From the NCBI GenBank assembly GCA_030427925.1, contig JAUICJ010000002.1, positions 154,936 through 218,935 on the forward strand: 64,000 nt of DNA. Reading direction: 5' to 3'. The DNA comes from Bacteroidia bacterium (lineage in GTDB: Bacteria > Bacteroidota > Bacteroidia > Flavobacteriales_D > Sanyastnellaceae). A model generated the notes under the pieces. That model did no database searches. It was not told the origin of the DNA and was given only the letters and a program-made list of their open reading frames with translations. Every line of letters begins with the position of its first letter. Position 1 is the first letter of the stretch. Of this stretch, positions 51,177 to 59,660 are shown in pieces. A program made the position numbers and the translations under genes.

Positions 51177-53450
51177 TCAGCGTGGATCCACCACGAAACG
51201 ACTCACCAAACGCACGCCTTCCGCGTTCACCAACTCCACCACGTACCAGCCCTCCGGCCAATCCGCCACCGACCACGTGGCCGTGCCGCCTGCGACGCGG
51301 TTGCGCAGGACTTCGCGGCCCTGAACATCCCTCACCACCAGGTTCGCCCAACCTTCATTTGCCCAAGTCAAGCGCACGAAATCCGCTGCGGGATTGGGCA
51401 TCAACGTCAGCGCCGAGGCAGCGGTTTCCTCGAGGCCCGCGGCACTGGTGCAGAACTGCTCCTGCTCCACGGTGGTGAACTCCCCACCCGTGGCCACGAT
51501 GTCGCCTTCGCCATCGAGGACGGCCCAGCTGCCGTTGCCATAATCGCAGCACATGCCGTCGCCGTAAGCGTCATAGACCTTCAGGATGTAGCAGCCGTCT
51601 TCGAGGCACATGTCGACGAGGACCTCCTGCCCGTCCGCGTTGTCGGAATACGGACCGCCCGAGTAAATGACTTGGCCGAGCCGCACCACTTCCCAGGTGG
51701 TTTCCGAGCCGTAATCGTCGAGGATGAGGCTGAGTTGGAAGTCGAACGTTTCGCCGGCGAAGGCGCTGAACGTGCCTTGGACTTCGTTGTTGTTCGCGTT
51801 CTCGTCGGTGTTGCCGTTGGGGTTTTGGACCCAAACGTCCACGGTGTTCGTGCCATCCGTTACGTTCATGGCGGGCAAGTCAACGGTTTCGCTTTCGTAT
51901 TGGGCCAAATTTCCCGTCCAATTGAAACTCGTGCCGCTCAACCCGTTGTAGCTGTACCAAATCACGGCCGACGTCAAGTTCTCCGTCCCCATGTTGGTGA
52001 GCGTCATGCTCGGTGTGATGGTGCCGGCGCCGCAGAGGACGCCATCGGGCAGGCCCGTGACGGCCGCGGACGCGTCGTAGGCGTAGCTCGTCGAGCCTTC
52101 CGGCCAGCCGTCGAGCACGGTCACGTTGCCGCCCGATGGGTCGAGCCAGTCCCAGAGGCGGGTCGAGGCGGAGGAGCCGGCGTCCCAGCTCACGTCGAAG
52201 CGGCCGTACCAGTCGGCTTGGCCGTTGTTGACCGAGCCGCTGCACGCCGCGAAGCCGCCGTAGAGTTGGCCGACGATGCGGTGGTTTTGGTCGAACAGGG
52301 GCGAGCCCGAGGAGCCGGGTTCGGTGACGCCGTCTTCCCATTGGTTGATGTACCAAACGGCAGCGCCTCCCTGGTTTTGGGTCGTGGGGCCGTCCTCATC
52401 GTGGCAAATCATCTTCAGGTCGCCGCTCGGGTGGTGGATGCCGGTGACGTTCACCGGAGGCGTGCCCGTGTTGTCCCAGCCGGCGTACTGCACGTTGTAG
52501 GATGCGGGGGGCACTTCGGAGAGTTCCACGAGGGCGACGTCGGAACCGGCGTTGCTCGCGCGAAGGACGCCGCCGCTGATGATGTCGCTCGTCGGGCCCG
52601 TGCTACCGGTGCAGGAGGCGGACTCGTGGTTGAACAGGTAAGTCCAGTTGTTCGGGTTGCCGAGGCAGTGGTTCGCCGTGAGGAAGTACGGCGTGCCGTC
52701 TTGGGCCGTATTGTTCACAAGTGCACCGGTGCAGCTGGCGAATCCGCCGGAAATGATCAGGGCCACGCTGCGCTTTTCCACTTGCCACAGGTCGCCCTCG
52801 GGGCAGTTGATGCCGATGTTGCAGTTGCCGGAGTTGCCGTACGGACCGCGATCGAGGAGCTCGTCCGCGACCGCCGCTGCCCGGCGCTGGATGCTGCGGT
52901 AGCTGTGCACGATTTGGCCGATGTGGAGGTTCGCGGAGAAGGGCGCGTCGAGGCGCTCGCGGTATTCGATGACGACTTGGTCGCCCAGGGTTTGGCCCAA
53001 AGCCAAGCTCCCCCACTCCTTGTTATTTCGGTGATCGAAGCTGCCGATGAAGTCCGTGTGATCGGCGTTCCAAACGAACAAGCGCCCGCCCTTCGGGACT
53101 TCGTACGCGTCGAAGAGGAAGCTGATGCCGAGCGCCTCGGGGCACTCCACCGCCAGGCGCCAAACGCGCTCGCCCCCCTCCTGCGTCCACGTGCCGTGGG
53201 TGGCGGGGTCGATGTCCACGTTATGCTCCACCCCAAAGCGCCATGGCACCTCCTTGTACTGGTCGGTCACAGCGTCCTCCGCCGCCAACGCCTCGCGGTC
53301 GATGGTGGGCATGCGCAGGACGGGCATGGCCTCGAAGGCGACGGCGTCCCAGTTGGGCGTGCCGCCGCGTGAGATTTGGGCCGAAGCGGGGGCCAAAACG
53401 GCGAGGGCTGCCACCACGAGTGCGGCGCGCATCAGTTCAATTGTTTTCAT
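51177..53450 (-). CDS. Secreted trypsin-fold serine protease (lysyl endopeptidase-like) with T9SS sorting domain
   Basis: A 757-residue secreted protease. A signal peptide (MKTIELMRAALVVAALAVLA) and propeptide precede the protease fold. The triad is visible as His in TPYFLTANHCLGNPNNW near 260, Asp in NAGSDVALVELSEVP near 305 and Ser in EPGSSGSPLFDQNHRIVGQL near 385. Several Cys pairs and SGGFASCTGALVNNTAQDG match lysyl endopeptidase (S1 family, Achromobacter type). Residues about 460-670 are CARDB-like and a DxYGDGMCCDYGNG turn-rich domain. The last 80 residues (LMPNPAADFVRLTW, WPEGWYVVELVNAEG) are a T9SS type A sorting domain. It overlaps the upstream lipoprotein gene by 14 bases. Confidence 0.93.
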   Translation of the reverse strand: MKTIELMRAALVVAALAVLAPASAQISRGGTPNWDAVAFEAMPVLRMPTIDREALAAEDAVTDQYKEVPWRFGVEHNVDIDPATHGTWTQEGGERVWRLAVECPEALGISFLFDAYEVPKGGRLFVWNADHTDFIGSFDHRNNKEWGSLALGQTLGDQVVIEYRERLDAPFSANLHIGQIVHSYRSIQRRAAAVADELLDRGPYGNSGNCNIGINCPEGDLWQVEKRSVALIISGGFASCTGALVNNTAQDGTPYFLTANHCLGNPNNWTYLFNHESASCTGSTGPTSDIISGGVLRASNAGSDVALVELSEVPPASYNVQYAGWDNTGTPPVNVTGIHHPSGDLKMICHDEDGPTTQNQGGAAVWYINQWEDGVTEPGSSGSPLFDQNHRIVGQLYGGFAACSGSVNNGQADWYGRFDVSWDAGSSASTRLWDWLDPSGGNVTVLDGWPEGSTSYAYDASAAVTGLPDGVLCGAGTITPSMTLTNMGTENLTSAVIWYSYNGLSGTSFNWTGNLAQYESETVDLPAMNVTDGTNTVDVWVQNPNGNTDENANNNEVQGTFSAFAGETFDFQLSLILDDYGSETTWEVVRLGQVIYSGGPYSDNADGQEVLVDMCLEDGCYILKVYDAYGDGMCCDYGNGSWAVLDGEGDIVATGGEFTTVEQEQFCTSAAGLEETAASALTLMPNPAADFVRLTWANEGWANLVVRDVQGREVLRNRVAGGTATWSVADWPEGWYVVELVNAEGVRLVSRFVVDPR

Positions 53451-53844
53451 AAATCAACGGTTCGTTCCAATTTTCAAGCAGGATGACGGTGACGCCGTTG
53501 GGCGCTCCCCGCCAAGGTTTCAAGTCAAAAATCCGCTCCTCTTGGATGAGGGCGCGGCACGGGTCCCCCGGGGTCCGGTGCACCAAACGCAGCGGTTGCT
53601 TCGGCGGTAAGCTCTTCAACAGCGGCCCCGCCGACTCCAACGTCACGTCATGCTCCGCACAGCCGCCCCCGTATTGAACGGTCACGTGCAGTTCTCCGCC
53701 TTCAACGAAGGCATCGACCAACTCAAAAGCCGCTTCCGGCCACTCCTCGGAAGCCACCAAGGTCTCGTTGGTGCCCTTCGGATTGCACCCCACCGCGAAC
53801 AGGGTCGCACTGAGGATCAAGGCAACGGGAATGCAGGCGTTCAT
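53437..53844 (-). CDS. Small lipoprotein upstream of the protease, unknown function
   Basis: A 135-residue lipoprotein starting MNACIPVALILSATLFAVGC, with the lipobox FAVGC near residue 20. The mature part is a probable beta-sandwich (ASEEWPEAAFELVDAFVEGG, then ELHVTVQYGGGCAEHDVTLE and DPCRALIQEERIFDLKPWRG) with two further Cys. I do not recognise the family. ATG 53844 lies 4 bases after a TATATTGC box, which supports it over the earlier in-frame start at 53868. The 14-base overlap with the protease suggests the two are expressed together; whether it assists or restrains the protease is unknown. Confidence 0.75.
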   Translation of the reverse strand: MNACIPVALILSATLFAVGCNPKGTNETLVASEEWPEAAFELVDAFVEGGELHVTVQYGGGCAEHDVTLESAGPLLKSLPPKQPLRLVHRTPGDPCRALIQEERIFDLKPWRGAPNGVTVILLENWNEPLIYENN

Positions 53845-53885
53845 GTGAGCAATATACGCCTGCTTCAACAGAATGCTTGGACGGC

Positions 53886-55739
53886 TCAGTGGAAGGAGAT
53901 GGTGTAGGGCATGCGCGCTTGGATGCGGTCGCCTTCATTCACCAAGCGCAACAGCGACCGAACTTCGTTGAGTTCAGCACCCGCCAAGCCCAAGCGGTCC
54001 AACACCATCTCGACCCCGGCGAGGTCCTCAATGAAGGCCTCGAACGGGTCTTGCTGCTCGGGCAGGTAAACCCGCTCGGCACCGGCATCGAGCCCGGCGA
54101 GCACTTCCGCCGCTTCGATCGCGTCCTCAAGGTTGCCGAGCTCGTCGACCAACCCGATGGCCAGTGCATCTTCACCGGACCAAACCCGACCGCGCGCAAT
54201 CTCATCGACCTGCTCCACAGTCATGCCGCGGCCCTTCGCCACAATCGCGACGAAGTCTTCGTAGATGTCGATCACGCTTTCATTGATGGCTTCGAGCTGC
54301 ACCTCGTCGAGGGGCGCATTGATGCCCATTCCGGCGTGGCTGTGGGTCGCGACCTCATCGAACGCGAGGCCCATTTTGTCCTCGAACAGTTCTTGCATGT
54401 TCGGGATCATGCCGAAGACGCCGATGGAACCGGTGATGGTCGTGGGGTTCGCGAAGATGCGGTCCGCGCCGGCGGAGATGTAGTAGCCGCCGGATGCCGC
54501 GTAGTCGCCCATGCTGACGACCAGCGTTTTGCCCGCTTCTTGGAGCAGCTGGGTTTCGCGCCAAATCACGTCACTGGCCAGCGCCGACCCCCCGGGGCTG
54601 TTCACCCGGAGCACCACGGCCTTGACGTCCTCGGCTTCGCGCGCTTCGCGCAGCGCTTCGGCGAGCGTTTCGGAGCCGATGGTTTGGCTGTCCCCTTCCC
54701 CGCTTTGGATGCCACCGACGGCGTAAATCACCGCGACTTCGCCGCCGAGGGTGGTGTCATCGAGGTCTTCTTCGGTTTCTTCGAGGAAGGCGACGAACTC
54801 TTCGAGTTGGTCCATCGACTTGCCCAACAGGCGCTCAGGCAACGTGTACTCGCCCAAAGACGCGTACTCCGGCTCCTCCTCCAAGCGCTCCTCAATGAGG
54901 GCGTCGAACTCATCTGCGTAAAGGAGGCCATCGAATAAACCGAGGGCCACGGCGTCCTCCGCCAAGCGCAAGGACAAGTTCTCGGCCATCGCGTCCACTT
55001 CTTCCGTTGCGACGCCACAACCATCCGCGATGCCGCGGCGGATTTCCGACCACATGTCCTCGAGGAGGACCGTGAGCTGCTCGCGGTTCGAATCGCTCAT
55101 GCCCTTGCGGATGTACGGCTCAACGGCGCTTTTGAATTCGTTGTCGGGACCGCGCACGACCGTCACGTCCAGGCCAAGCTTTTCGAACATGCCAGTGTAG
55201 TAGGTGGTTTGGAGGCGCATGCCGGAGAGGGAGACGCCGCCATTGGGGTGCAAGTAAAGTTCATCCGCCACGGAGTTCAAGTAGAGCGCGCCCAAGGTCA
55301 TGGTCTCGGCGTACGCGAGGATGAACTTGCCAGATTCCTTGAAGCGCTCGAGGCCCTTCCGGAGGTCGAGCAGGGTGGAGGGAGCGGCGGTGACAGACGA
55401 GATGTTGAGGGCGATGCCTTGGATGTTCTCGTCTTCGGCGGCGCGATCGAGGCCGTTGAGGATTTGGTCGAGGCCCATGGGCATCTCGGCGTCTAAGTTT
55501 CTGATATTGATGGTGGGCGTTTGCTCGCCGCGCTCGATGATGGCTTCATCGAAGCGGACCTGGAGGACGCTGGCCTCGGGCAAATCGATTTCGCCTGAGG
55601 CGGACTCGTCATCGGCGAAGGCTGAAATCAACCCACCAATGAGGGCTGAAACGAAAATGAAAATGAGGACGGTGCCGGCGACCAGCAGGGCCACCGTGGA
55701 TCCAACAAAGCTGGACAGAACGTTTTTTCCGAAGGACAT
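53886..55739 (-). CDS. sppA: Signal peptide peptidase SppA, 67K type
   Basis: A 617-residue inner-membrane protease that degrades cleaved signal peptides. One N-terminal helix (SFVGSTVALLVAGTVLIFIF) precedes two SppA/ClpP-like domains. The N-terminal domain holds the general-base Lys region ADELYLHPNGGVSLSGMRLQ, and the C-terminal domain the nucleophile Ser in SMGDYAASGGYYISAGADRI. VNSPGGSALASDVIW is the second conserved block. Length matches the double-domain E. coli type (618). ATG 55739 starts MSFGKNVLSSFVG; a TAAATTGC box lies at 55760-55767. It is divergent from folK. Confidence 0.95.
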   Translation of the reverse strand: MSFGKNVLSSFVGSTVALLVAGTVLIFIFVSALIGGLISAFADDESASGEIDLPEASVLQVRFDEAIIERGEQTPTINIRNLDAEMPMGLDQILNGLDRAAEDENIQGIALNISSVTAAPSTLLDLRKGLERFKESGKFILAYAETMTLGALYLNSVADELYLHPNGGVSLSGMRLQTTYYTGMFEKLGLDVTVVRGPDNEFKSAVEPYIRKGMSDSNREQLTVLLEDMWSEIRRGIADGCGVATEEVDAMAENLSLRLAEDAVALGLFDGLLYADEFDALIEERLEEEPEYASLGEYTLPERLLGKSMDQLEEFVAFLEETEEDLDDTTLGGEVAVIYAVGGIQSGEGDSQTIGSETLAEALREAREAEDVKAVVLRVNSPGGSALASDVIWRETQLLQEAGKTLVVSMGDYAASGGYYISAGADRIFANPTTITGSIGVFGMIPNMQELFEDKMGLAFDEVATHSHAGMGINAPLDEVQLEAINESVIDIYEDFVAIVAKGRGMTVEQVDEIARGRVWSGEDALAIGLVDELGNLEDAIEAAEVLAGLDAGAERVYLPEQQDPFEAFIEDLAGVEMVLDRLGLAGAELNEVRSLLRLVNEGDRIQARMPYTISFH

Positions 55740-55825
55740 GGTGTTGTGAATTGGGTGGTGCAATTTAGTTTGCATTCGCAAGACGCGGCAGGCCAAAAAA
55801 AGTTACACCGTCACCCCGCGCCGCG

Positions 55826-55834
55826 TACTTTTGC
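55826..55834 (+). promoter_or_regulatory. Promoter -7 box of folK (TACTTTTGC)
   Basis: TACTTTTGC is a perfect match to TAnnTTTG and identical to the rpsF box. Only three bases separate it from ATG 55838, so the transcript is expected to be leaderless. Confidence 0.65.
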
Positions 55835-55837
55835 GCC

Positions 55838-56335
55838 ATGCGCGTGCACATCGGACTGGGCGGGAATTTGGGCGAACGGGAGGGCTTCCTGCGCGGGGCG
55901 CTTGAGGCGTTGACGGCGGACTGGGGCGCTCCGGTGGCGGTGTCGGGCGTGTACGAAACGGAGGCGTGGGGCATGCCGGAAGGGACGCCGGCGTTCTTGA
56001 ACGCGGTGGCGGTTTGGGAGGTGGAGGCGACGCCGCTGGCGGTTTGGGAGCGGCTGGTGGCGTTGGAGGAGGCTGCGGGGCGGGTGCGCGCGGGCGACGG
56101 GTACGCGAGCCGGACGCTGGATTGCGACGTGCTGGCGATCGACGGGTTGGCGCTCCGGACGCCGGAGTTGACGTTGCCGCATCCGCGGTTGGCGCAGCGC
56201 CGGTTTGTGTTGGAGCCGTTGGCCGAGGTGGCGCCGGATTTGTGGATTGCGGGCGAAGATCGAACGGTGGGTGCTATTTTGGCCACCTGCAACGACGCGA
56301 CTCCGGTCCGCCGAACCCCCGTCACCCTCGCATGA
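55838..56335 (+). CDS. folK: HPPK, 2-amino-4-hydroxy-6-hydroxymethyldihydropteridine pyrophosphokinase
   Basis: A 165-residue folate-pathway enzyme that pyrophosphorylates the pterin alcohol. Family blocks are MRVHIGLGGNLGEREGFLRG, VYETEAWGMPEGTPAFLNAV (pterin site), LVALEEAAGRVRAGDGYASR and RTLDCDVLAIDGLALRTPEL, where the metal-binding Asp pair is kept although Ile is replaced by Cys, then LPHPRLAQRRFVLEPLAEV. Coupled to the deoxynucleoside kinase by ATGA; divergent from sppA. folP and folB are not in the window. Confidence 0.94.
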   Translation: MRVHIGLGGNLGEREGFLRGALEALTADWGAPVAVSGVYETEAWGMPEGTPAFLNAVAVWEVEATPLAVWERLVALEEAAGRVRAGDGYASRTLDCDVLAIDGLALRTPELTLPHPRLAQRRFVLEPLAEVAPDLWIAGEDRTVGAILATCNDATPVRRTPVTLA

Positions 56336-56982
56336 GCCCCATCACCGCATCCCCTTACGCGTTCGTCGCCATCGAAGGCAACATCGGCGCTGGCAAGACC
56401 ACGTTCGCCACGATGCTGTCCGAGCGCCTCGGCGGCGAGCTGCTCCTCGAGCGCTTCGAAGAAAACCCGTTCTTGGAGCGGTTTTACGCGGACCCCGAGA
56501 ACCACGCTTTCTCGGTGGAACTTGCCTTCGTGAGCGACCGCTATCGCCAAATGCGCGACATCCTTGGCTCCCGCAACCTCTTCCGTCAACGCGTGGTCAG
56601 CGACTACAGCTTTGCGAAGAGCTTGATTTTTGCCAAAGCCAATTTGCCGGCCAACGAATACCGGCTGTTCCGCACGATGTACCGGCTGATGGAACAGCAA
56701 GTGGCGGCGCCCGAAGTCGTGGCCATCCTCGACCCCAATCGCGAGCGCATCCGGAACCAAATCATCCAACGGGGCCGCTCCTACGAGCAGGACTTGCCGG
56801 GCGACTACCTCGATAAAATCGCGTACGGATACCACAAGCATTACCGGTATGCGCGCGGGTCGCGGGTGCTGTGGGTGGACACGTCGGAGGTGGATTTCGT
56901 GGCGCGGCCGGAGGAGGGGGAACGACTCGCGGAGTTGATTTTGGAGCCGCGCAAGCCGGGGGTGTACGAGTTGAAGCCCTGA
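56332..56982 (+). CDS. Deoxynucleoside kinase
   Basis: A 216-residue P-loop kinase that phosphorylates deoxynucleosides for salvage. The P-loop is FVAIEGNIGAGKTTFATMLS near residue 17; LLERFEENPFLERFYADPEN carries the general-base region, and FVSDRYRQMRDI the DR motif. The LID is RIRNQIIQRGRSYEQDLPGD. The dCK/dGK/TK2 family is clear, but which base it prefers is not. The ATGA overlap with folK makes the pair one transcription unit. Confidence 0.9.
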   Translation: MSPITASPYAFVAIEGNIGAGKTTFATMLSERLGGELLLERFEENPFLERFYADPENHAFSVELAFVSDRYRQMRDILGSRNLFRQRVVSDYSFAKSLIFAKANLPANEYRLFRTMYRLMEQQVAAPEVVAILDPNRERIRNQIIQRGRSYEQDLPGDYLDKIAYGYHKHYRYARGSRVLWVDTSEVDFVARPEEGERLAELILEPRKPGVYELKP

Positions 56983-56998
56983 CCCTATCTTGGGGGGC

Positions 56999-58360
56999 AT
57001 GAGACGGAAAGATTTTCTGCGTGCCGGGGGTGCGCTGGGCCTGGGCGGCCTGCTGAATGCATGTGGGATGAAATCGGCGCCGGGGGTGTTGCCGGTGGAT
57101 GGGAGCGCGTTTGATTTGGCCTGCGAGGCGTTGCCGAAGGTGCGGGTGGCGGTGATCGGGTTGGGGAATCGCGGGAGCGGGCTGATCGACATGTTGCAGT
57201 GGCTGGTGACGCAGGGGCATGCCGAAATCACGGCGGTGTGCGACATCAACCCGGCGAAGGTGGAGCGGGCTGTGGAGCAGGTCGCGGCGTTCCAGAAGGC
57301 GCCGGCAGCGATGACGGATTGGGAGGAGGCGGTGCGGGTGGAGGTGGCGGATTTGGCCTTGATCTGCACGCCCTGGGAATGGCACACGCCGATGGCGCTG
57401 CAAGCGATGCGCAACGGGCTCCACGCCGCAAGTGAGGTGCCGATTGCCTACACGCTTGACGATGCGCTGGCCCTCGTCCAAACCGCCGAAGCGACGCAGC
57501 GGCACTGCATCATGCTGGAAAATTGCTGCTACAACGGCGAGGAACTCGGGCTGCTGAAGATGATCGAAGAGGGGGTGTTCGGGACGCTGACGCACGCGGA
57601 ATGCGCGTACCTGCACGACCTGCGGGCGCTGATGCTCGACCCGACGTATTACGAGGACCGCTGGCGGCTGAAGCACCACCTTCAGCGCGACGGAAACCTC
57701 TACACGACGCACGGACTGGGGCCGGTGTGCATGTACTTCGACATCCTGCGCGGGGACACGCTCACGCACCTGGTGTCGATGAGCTCGCGGGAGGCGGCGT
57801 TGAGCGAGGCGTTGGCGGCTTCTGCCGAGCCCGGCCTTCAGGCGATGGCGTCGGCGGTCAAGTGCGGGGACGTGAACACGACGCTCATCGGAACGGCGTC
57901 GGGCAAGTCCATCATGCTGCAATTCGACACGCACGTGGGGCGGCCTTACAACCGGCTGAACAAGGTCATCGGGTCAAAGGCCGTGCATTACGGCTACCCG
58001 TCGCGGTTGTACGTGGACCACGGGCCGACGTGGGATTGGCACGGTTGGCTGGATGAGGGGGCATCGGCGGAGATGCGGGATCGGTACGCGCACCCGCTTT
58101 GGACGCGGTTGCAGGCGTTGGCGGCGGAGCACGAGCAGGGGCACGGGGGGATGGACTTCGTGATGATGTACCAGTTGATCCGGTGCTTGAACGAGGGGGT
58201 GGCGCTGGATTTGAACGTGTACGACGGGGTGTTGTGGTCGGCGGTGGGGGCGCTTTCGGAGCAGTCGGTGGCGGCGGGGTCGGCGCGGGTGGAGGTGCCG
58301 GATTACACGGCGGGAAGGTGGCGCGAGGCGCGGCGGCACGGGGTAAACCGGAAGGTGTGA
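56999..58360 (+). CDS. GH109-like Gfo/Idh/MocA-family protein with lipobox
   Basis: A 453-residue NAD-dependent oxidoreductase-fold protein. An N-terminal RRKDFLRAGGALGLGGLL plus NAC looks like a Tat or lipoprotein signal (Cys near residue 20). The Rossmann motif is VRVAVIGLGNRGSGLIDMLQ, followed by EWHTPMALQAMRNGLHAASE, CCYNGEELGLLKMIEEGVFG, ECAYLHDLRALMLDPTYYED, NLYTTHGLGPVCMYFDILRG and HGGMDFVMMYQLIRCLNEG. These resemble glycoside hydrolase family 109, whose founder removes N-acetylgalactosamine by an NAD-dependent route. The start ATG 56999 follows TATCTTGG by 5 bases. First of a four-gene plus-strand run. Confidence 0.85.
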   Translation: MRRKDFLRAGGALGLGGLLNACGMKSAPGVLPVDGSAFDLACEALPKVRVAVIGLGNRGSGLIDMLQWLVTQGHAEITAVCDINPAKVERAVEQVAAFQKAPAAMTDWEEAVRVEVADLALICTPWEWHTPMALQAMRNGLHAASEVPIAYTLDDALALVQTAEATQRHCIMLENCCYNGEELGLLKMIEEGVFGTLTHAECAYLHDLRALMLDPTYYEDRWRLKHHLQRDGNLYTTHGLGPVCMYFDILRGDTLTHLVSMSSREAALSEALAASAEPGLQAMASAVKCGDVNTTLIGTASGKSIMLQFDTHVGRPYNRLNKVIGSKAVHYGYPSRLYVDHGPTWDWHGWLDEGASAEMRDRYAHPLWTRLQALAAEHEQGHGGMDFVMMYQLIRCLNEGVALDLNVYDGVLWSAVGALSEQSVAAGSARVEVPDYTAGRWREARRHGVNRKV

Positions 58361-58800
58361 TGCGGTTGTGCGGCATGGTGTTGCTGGCCTTCGCGCCGTT
58401 GTTCGGATGGGCCCAATCGCCGCTGCATTGGCAGGTGCGATCGCTGGGAGGGAACGAGGTGGAAATCGCAGTCCTCGGGGCGGAGCGATTGACTCCCCCC
58501 GTGACCGTGGCCGTGACCATCGATGGCGTGGAGCAACCGCTGCAGGATCCCGTCTCGGGTGCGCAGATAACGCTCCGATTGGCCGATGAAGGTCCGCGGA
58601 CCGTGGCCCTGGACGAACTCAGCTTGCCGACGGACGCGTCCCGGCAGTGCCCGCTCGTGGTGCGGGCGGTGCAGGGAGCGGTCGATGATGCGCGACTGCC
58701 ACCCTTGCGCCTCACCGTTGAGGTCGGCTGTTCGGATCCGGTTCGCACGACGTATATGGAGTGCTTTTTGAACTGCAAATCATGGGAAGTGACGTGGTGA
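58360..58800 (+). CDS. Small secreted protein, unknown function
   Basis: A 146-residue protein with a signal peptide (MRLCGMVLLAFAPLFGWAQ). The mature part is beta-rich (WQVRSLGGNEVEIAVLGAER, VTIDGVEQPLQDPVSGAQIT) and holds three Cys (SRQCPLV, EVGCSDP, ECFLNCKSW). I do not recognise the family. ATG 58360 shares one base with the GH109-like stop (TGATG), and the 3' end overlaps the SGNH-like gene, so it sits firmly inside the run. Confidence 0.65.
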   Translation: MRLCGMVLLAFAPLFGWAQSPLHWQVRSLGGNEVEIAVLGAERLTPPVTVAVTIDGVEQPLQDPVSGAQITLRLADEGPRTVALDELSLPTDASRQCPLVVRAVQGAVDDARLPPLRLTVEVGCSDPVRTTYMECFLNCKSWEVTW

Positions 58801-59660
58801 AAGCAACTCGCTCCCTCATTGCTTGGGGGCTGCTTGCGGCTGGTCTTACCGGCCTGAATCGCTGGCAAACCCCGCCGCGGGGTCCTTGGGCAGAAGCTGG
58901 GGCGCACGGCGTCATCGTGGGGTCGAGTCAGGTGTGGTACGCACTCGACGCCGCGTTGTTGGACTCGTTGAGTGGTTGGCCTCCGGGGAGTTGGACAAAC
59001 CGATCGATGCAAGGGCTGAGCGGTGCTGCGCTGTTGAGTGAGGCGTGCGCGTGGGTGGAGGCTTGGCCGGAAGGCACCGGGGGCGTGTTGGTGCTTGAGT
59101 GCTTGGCGCCGGAGGAATCGGGCCGGGTGGATTGGCGTTTGGCAGGCCAAATCCCCGCTGCCGACTTCACCCGCCACGCCTTTGCCTCCCTCCCGCCCCT
59201 TCGAGCGAGCCGATCGGCCTTGGAGCACGGGCTGATGCGCGCGACCCGCGGGTTGCACGCGACGCTGCATCCTTCGGCCGACGTACCGTCCGCCCCGCCT
59301 CGTCGGAATCGGATTTGGCGCGGCGATTCCGCTCGCGTGGCCGAACTCAGGATGCACGAGGACCGCCTCCGACGGGTCCTCAGCGGGGAAGCCCACCCCC
59401 CTTCCTACCCGGCCTTTCTCGTCAATCGCCTCGTTGCAAAGTGCGCCCAACGCGGCATCGAACTGGTTCCCGTCATCCCCGCCACGAGCCCCGCCCCCTT
59501 CCTTGCCCCGGCAGCCTTCAAGCGCCCCCCGGTCGTGCTCGACGGCGGAATGCTCCCGACGCCGTTTTCCACCCCCGAATACCTCTGCGACCCCATGCAC
59601 CTGAATGAACGCGGGGCCCGACGCGTCACGCTGGAATTCTGGAACCAACTTGCGCGCTGA
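58782..59660 (+). CDS. SGNH-like acyltransferase partner protein
   Basis: A 292-residue exported or membrane-anchored protein. An N-terminal helix (RSLIAWGLLAAGLTGL) is followed by GVIVGSSQVWYALDAALLDS, the SGNH block I-like G-x-S nucleophile, and the C-terminal LCDPMHLNERGARRVTLEFW, a D-x-x-H catalytic end. Such proteins pair with MBOAT enzymes (AlgJ/AlgX, PatB or DltD types) to acylate surface polymers. The MBOAT gene starts within its stop (TGATG). ATG 58782 and GTG 58797 (GTGA overlap with the previous stop) are both possible starts. Function inferred from the motifs and the partner. Confidence 0.72.
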   Translation: MGSDVVKATRSLIAWGLLAAGLTGLNRWQTPPRGPWAEAGAHGVIVGSSQVWYALDAALLDSLSGWPPGSWTNRSMQGLSGAALLSEACAWVEAWPEGTGGVLVLECLAPEESGRVDWRLAGQIPAADFTRHAFASLPPLRASRSALEHGLMRATRGLHATLHPSADVPSAPPRRNRIWRGDSARVAELRMHEDRLRRVLSGEAHPPSYPAFLVNRLVAKCAQRGIELVPVIPATSPAPFLAPAAFKRPPVVLDGGMLPTPFSTPEYLCDPMHLNERGARRVTLEFWNQLAR

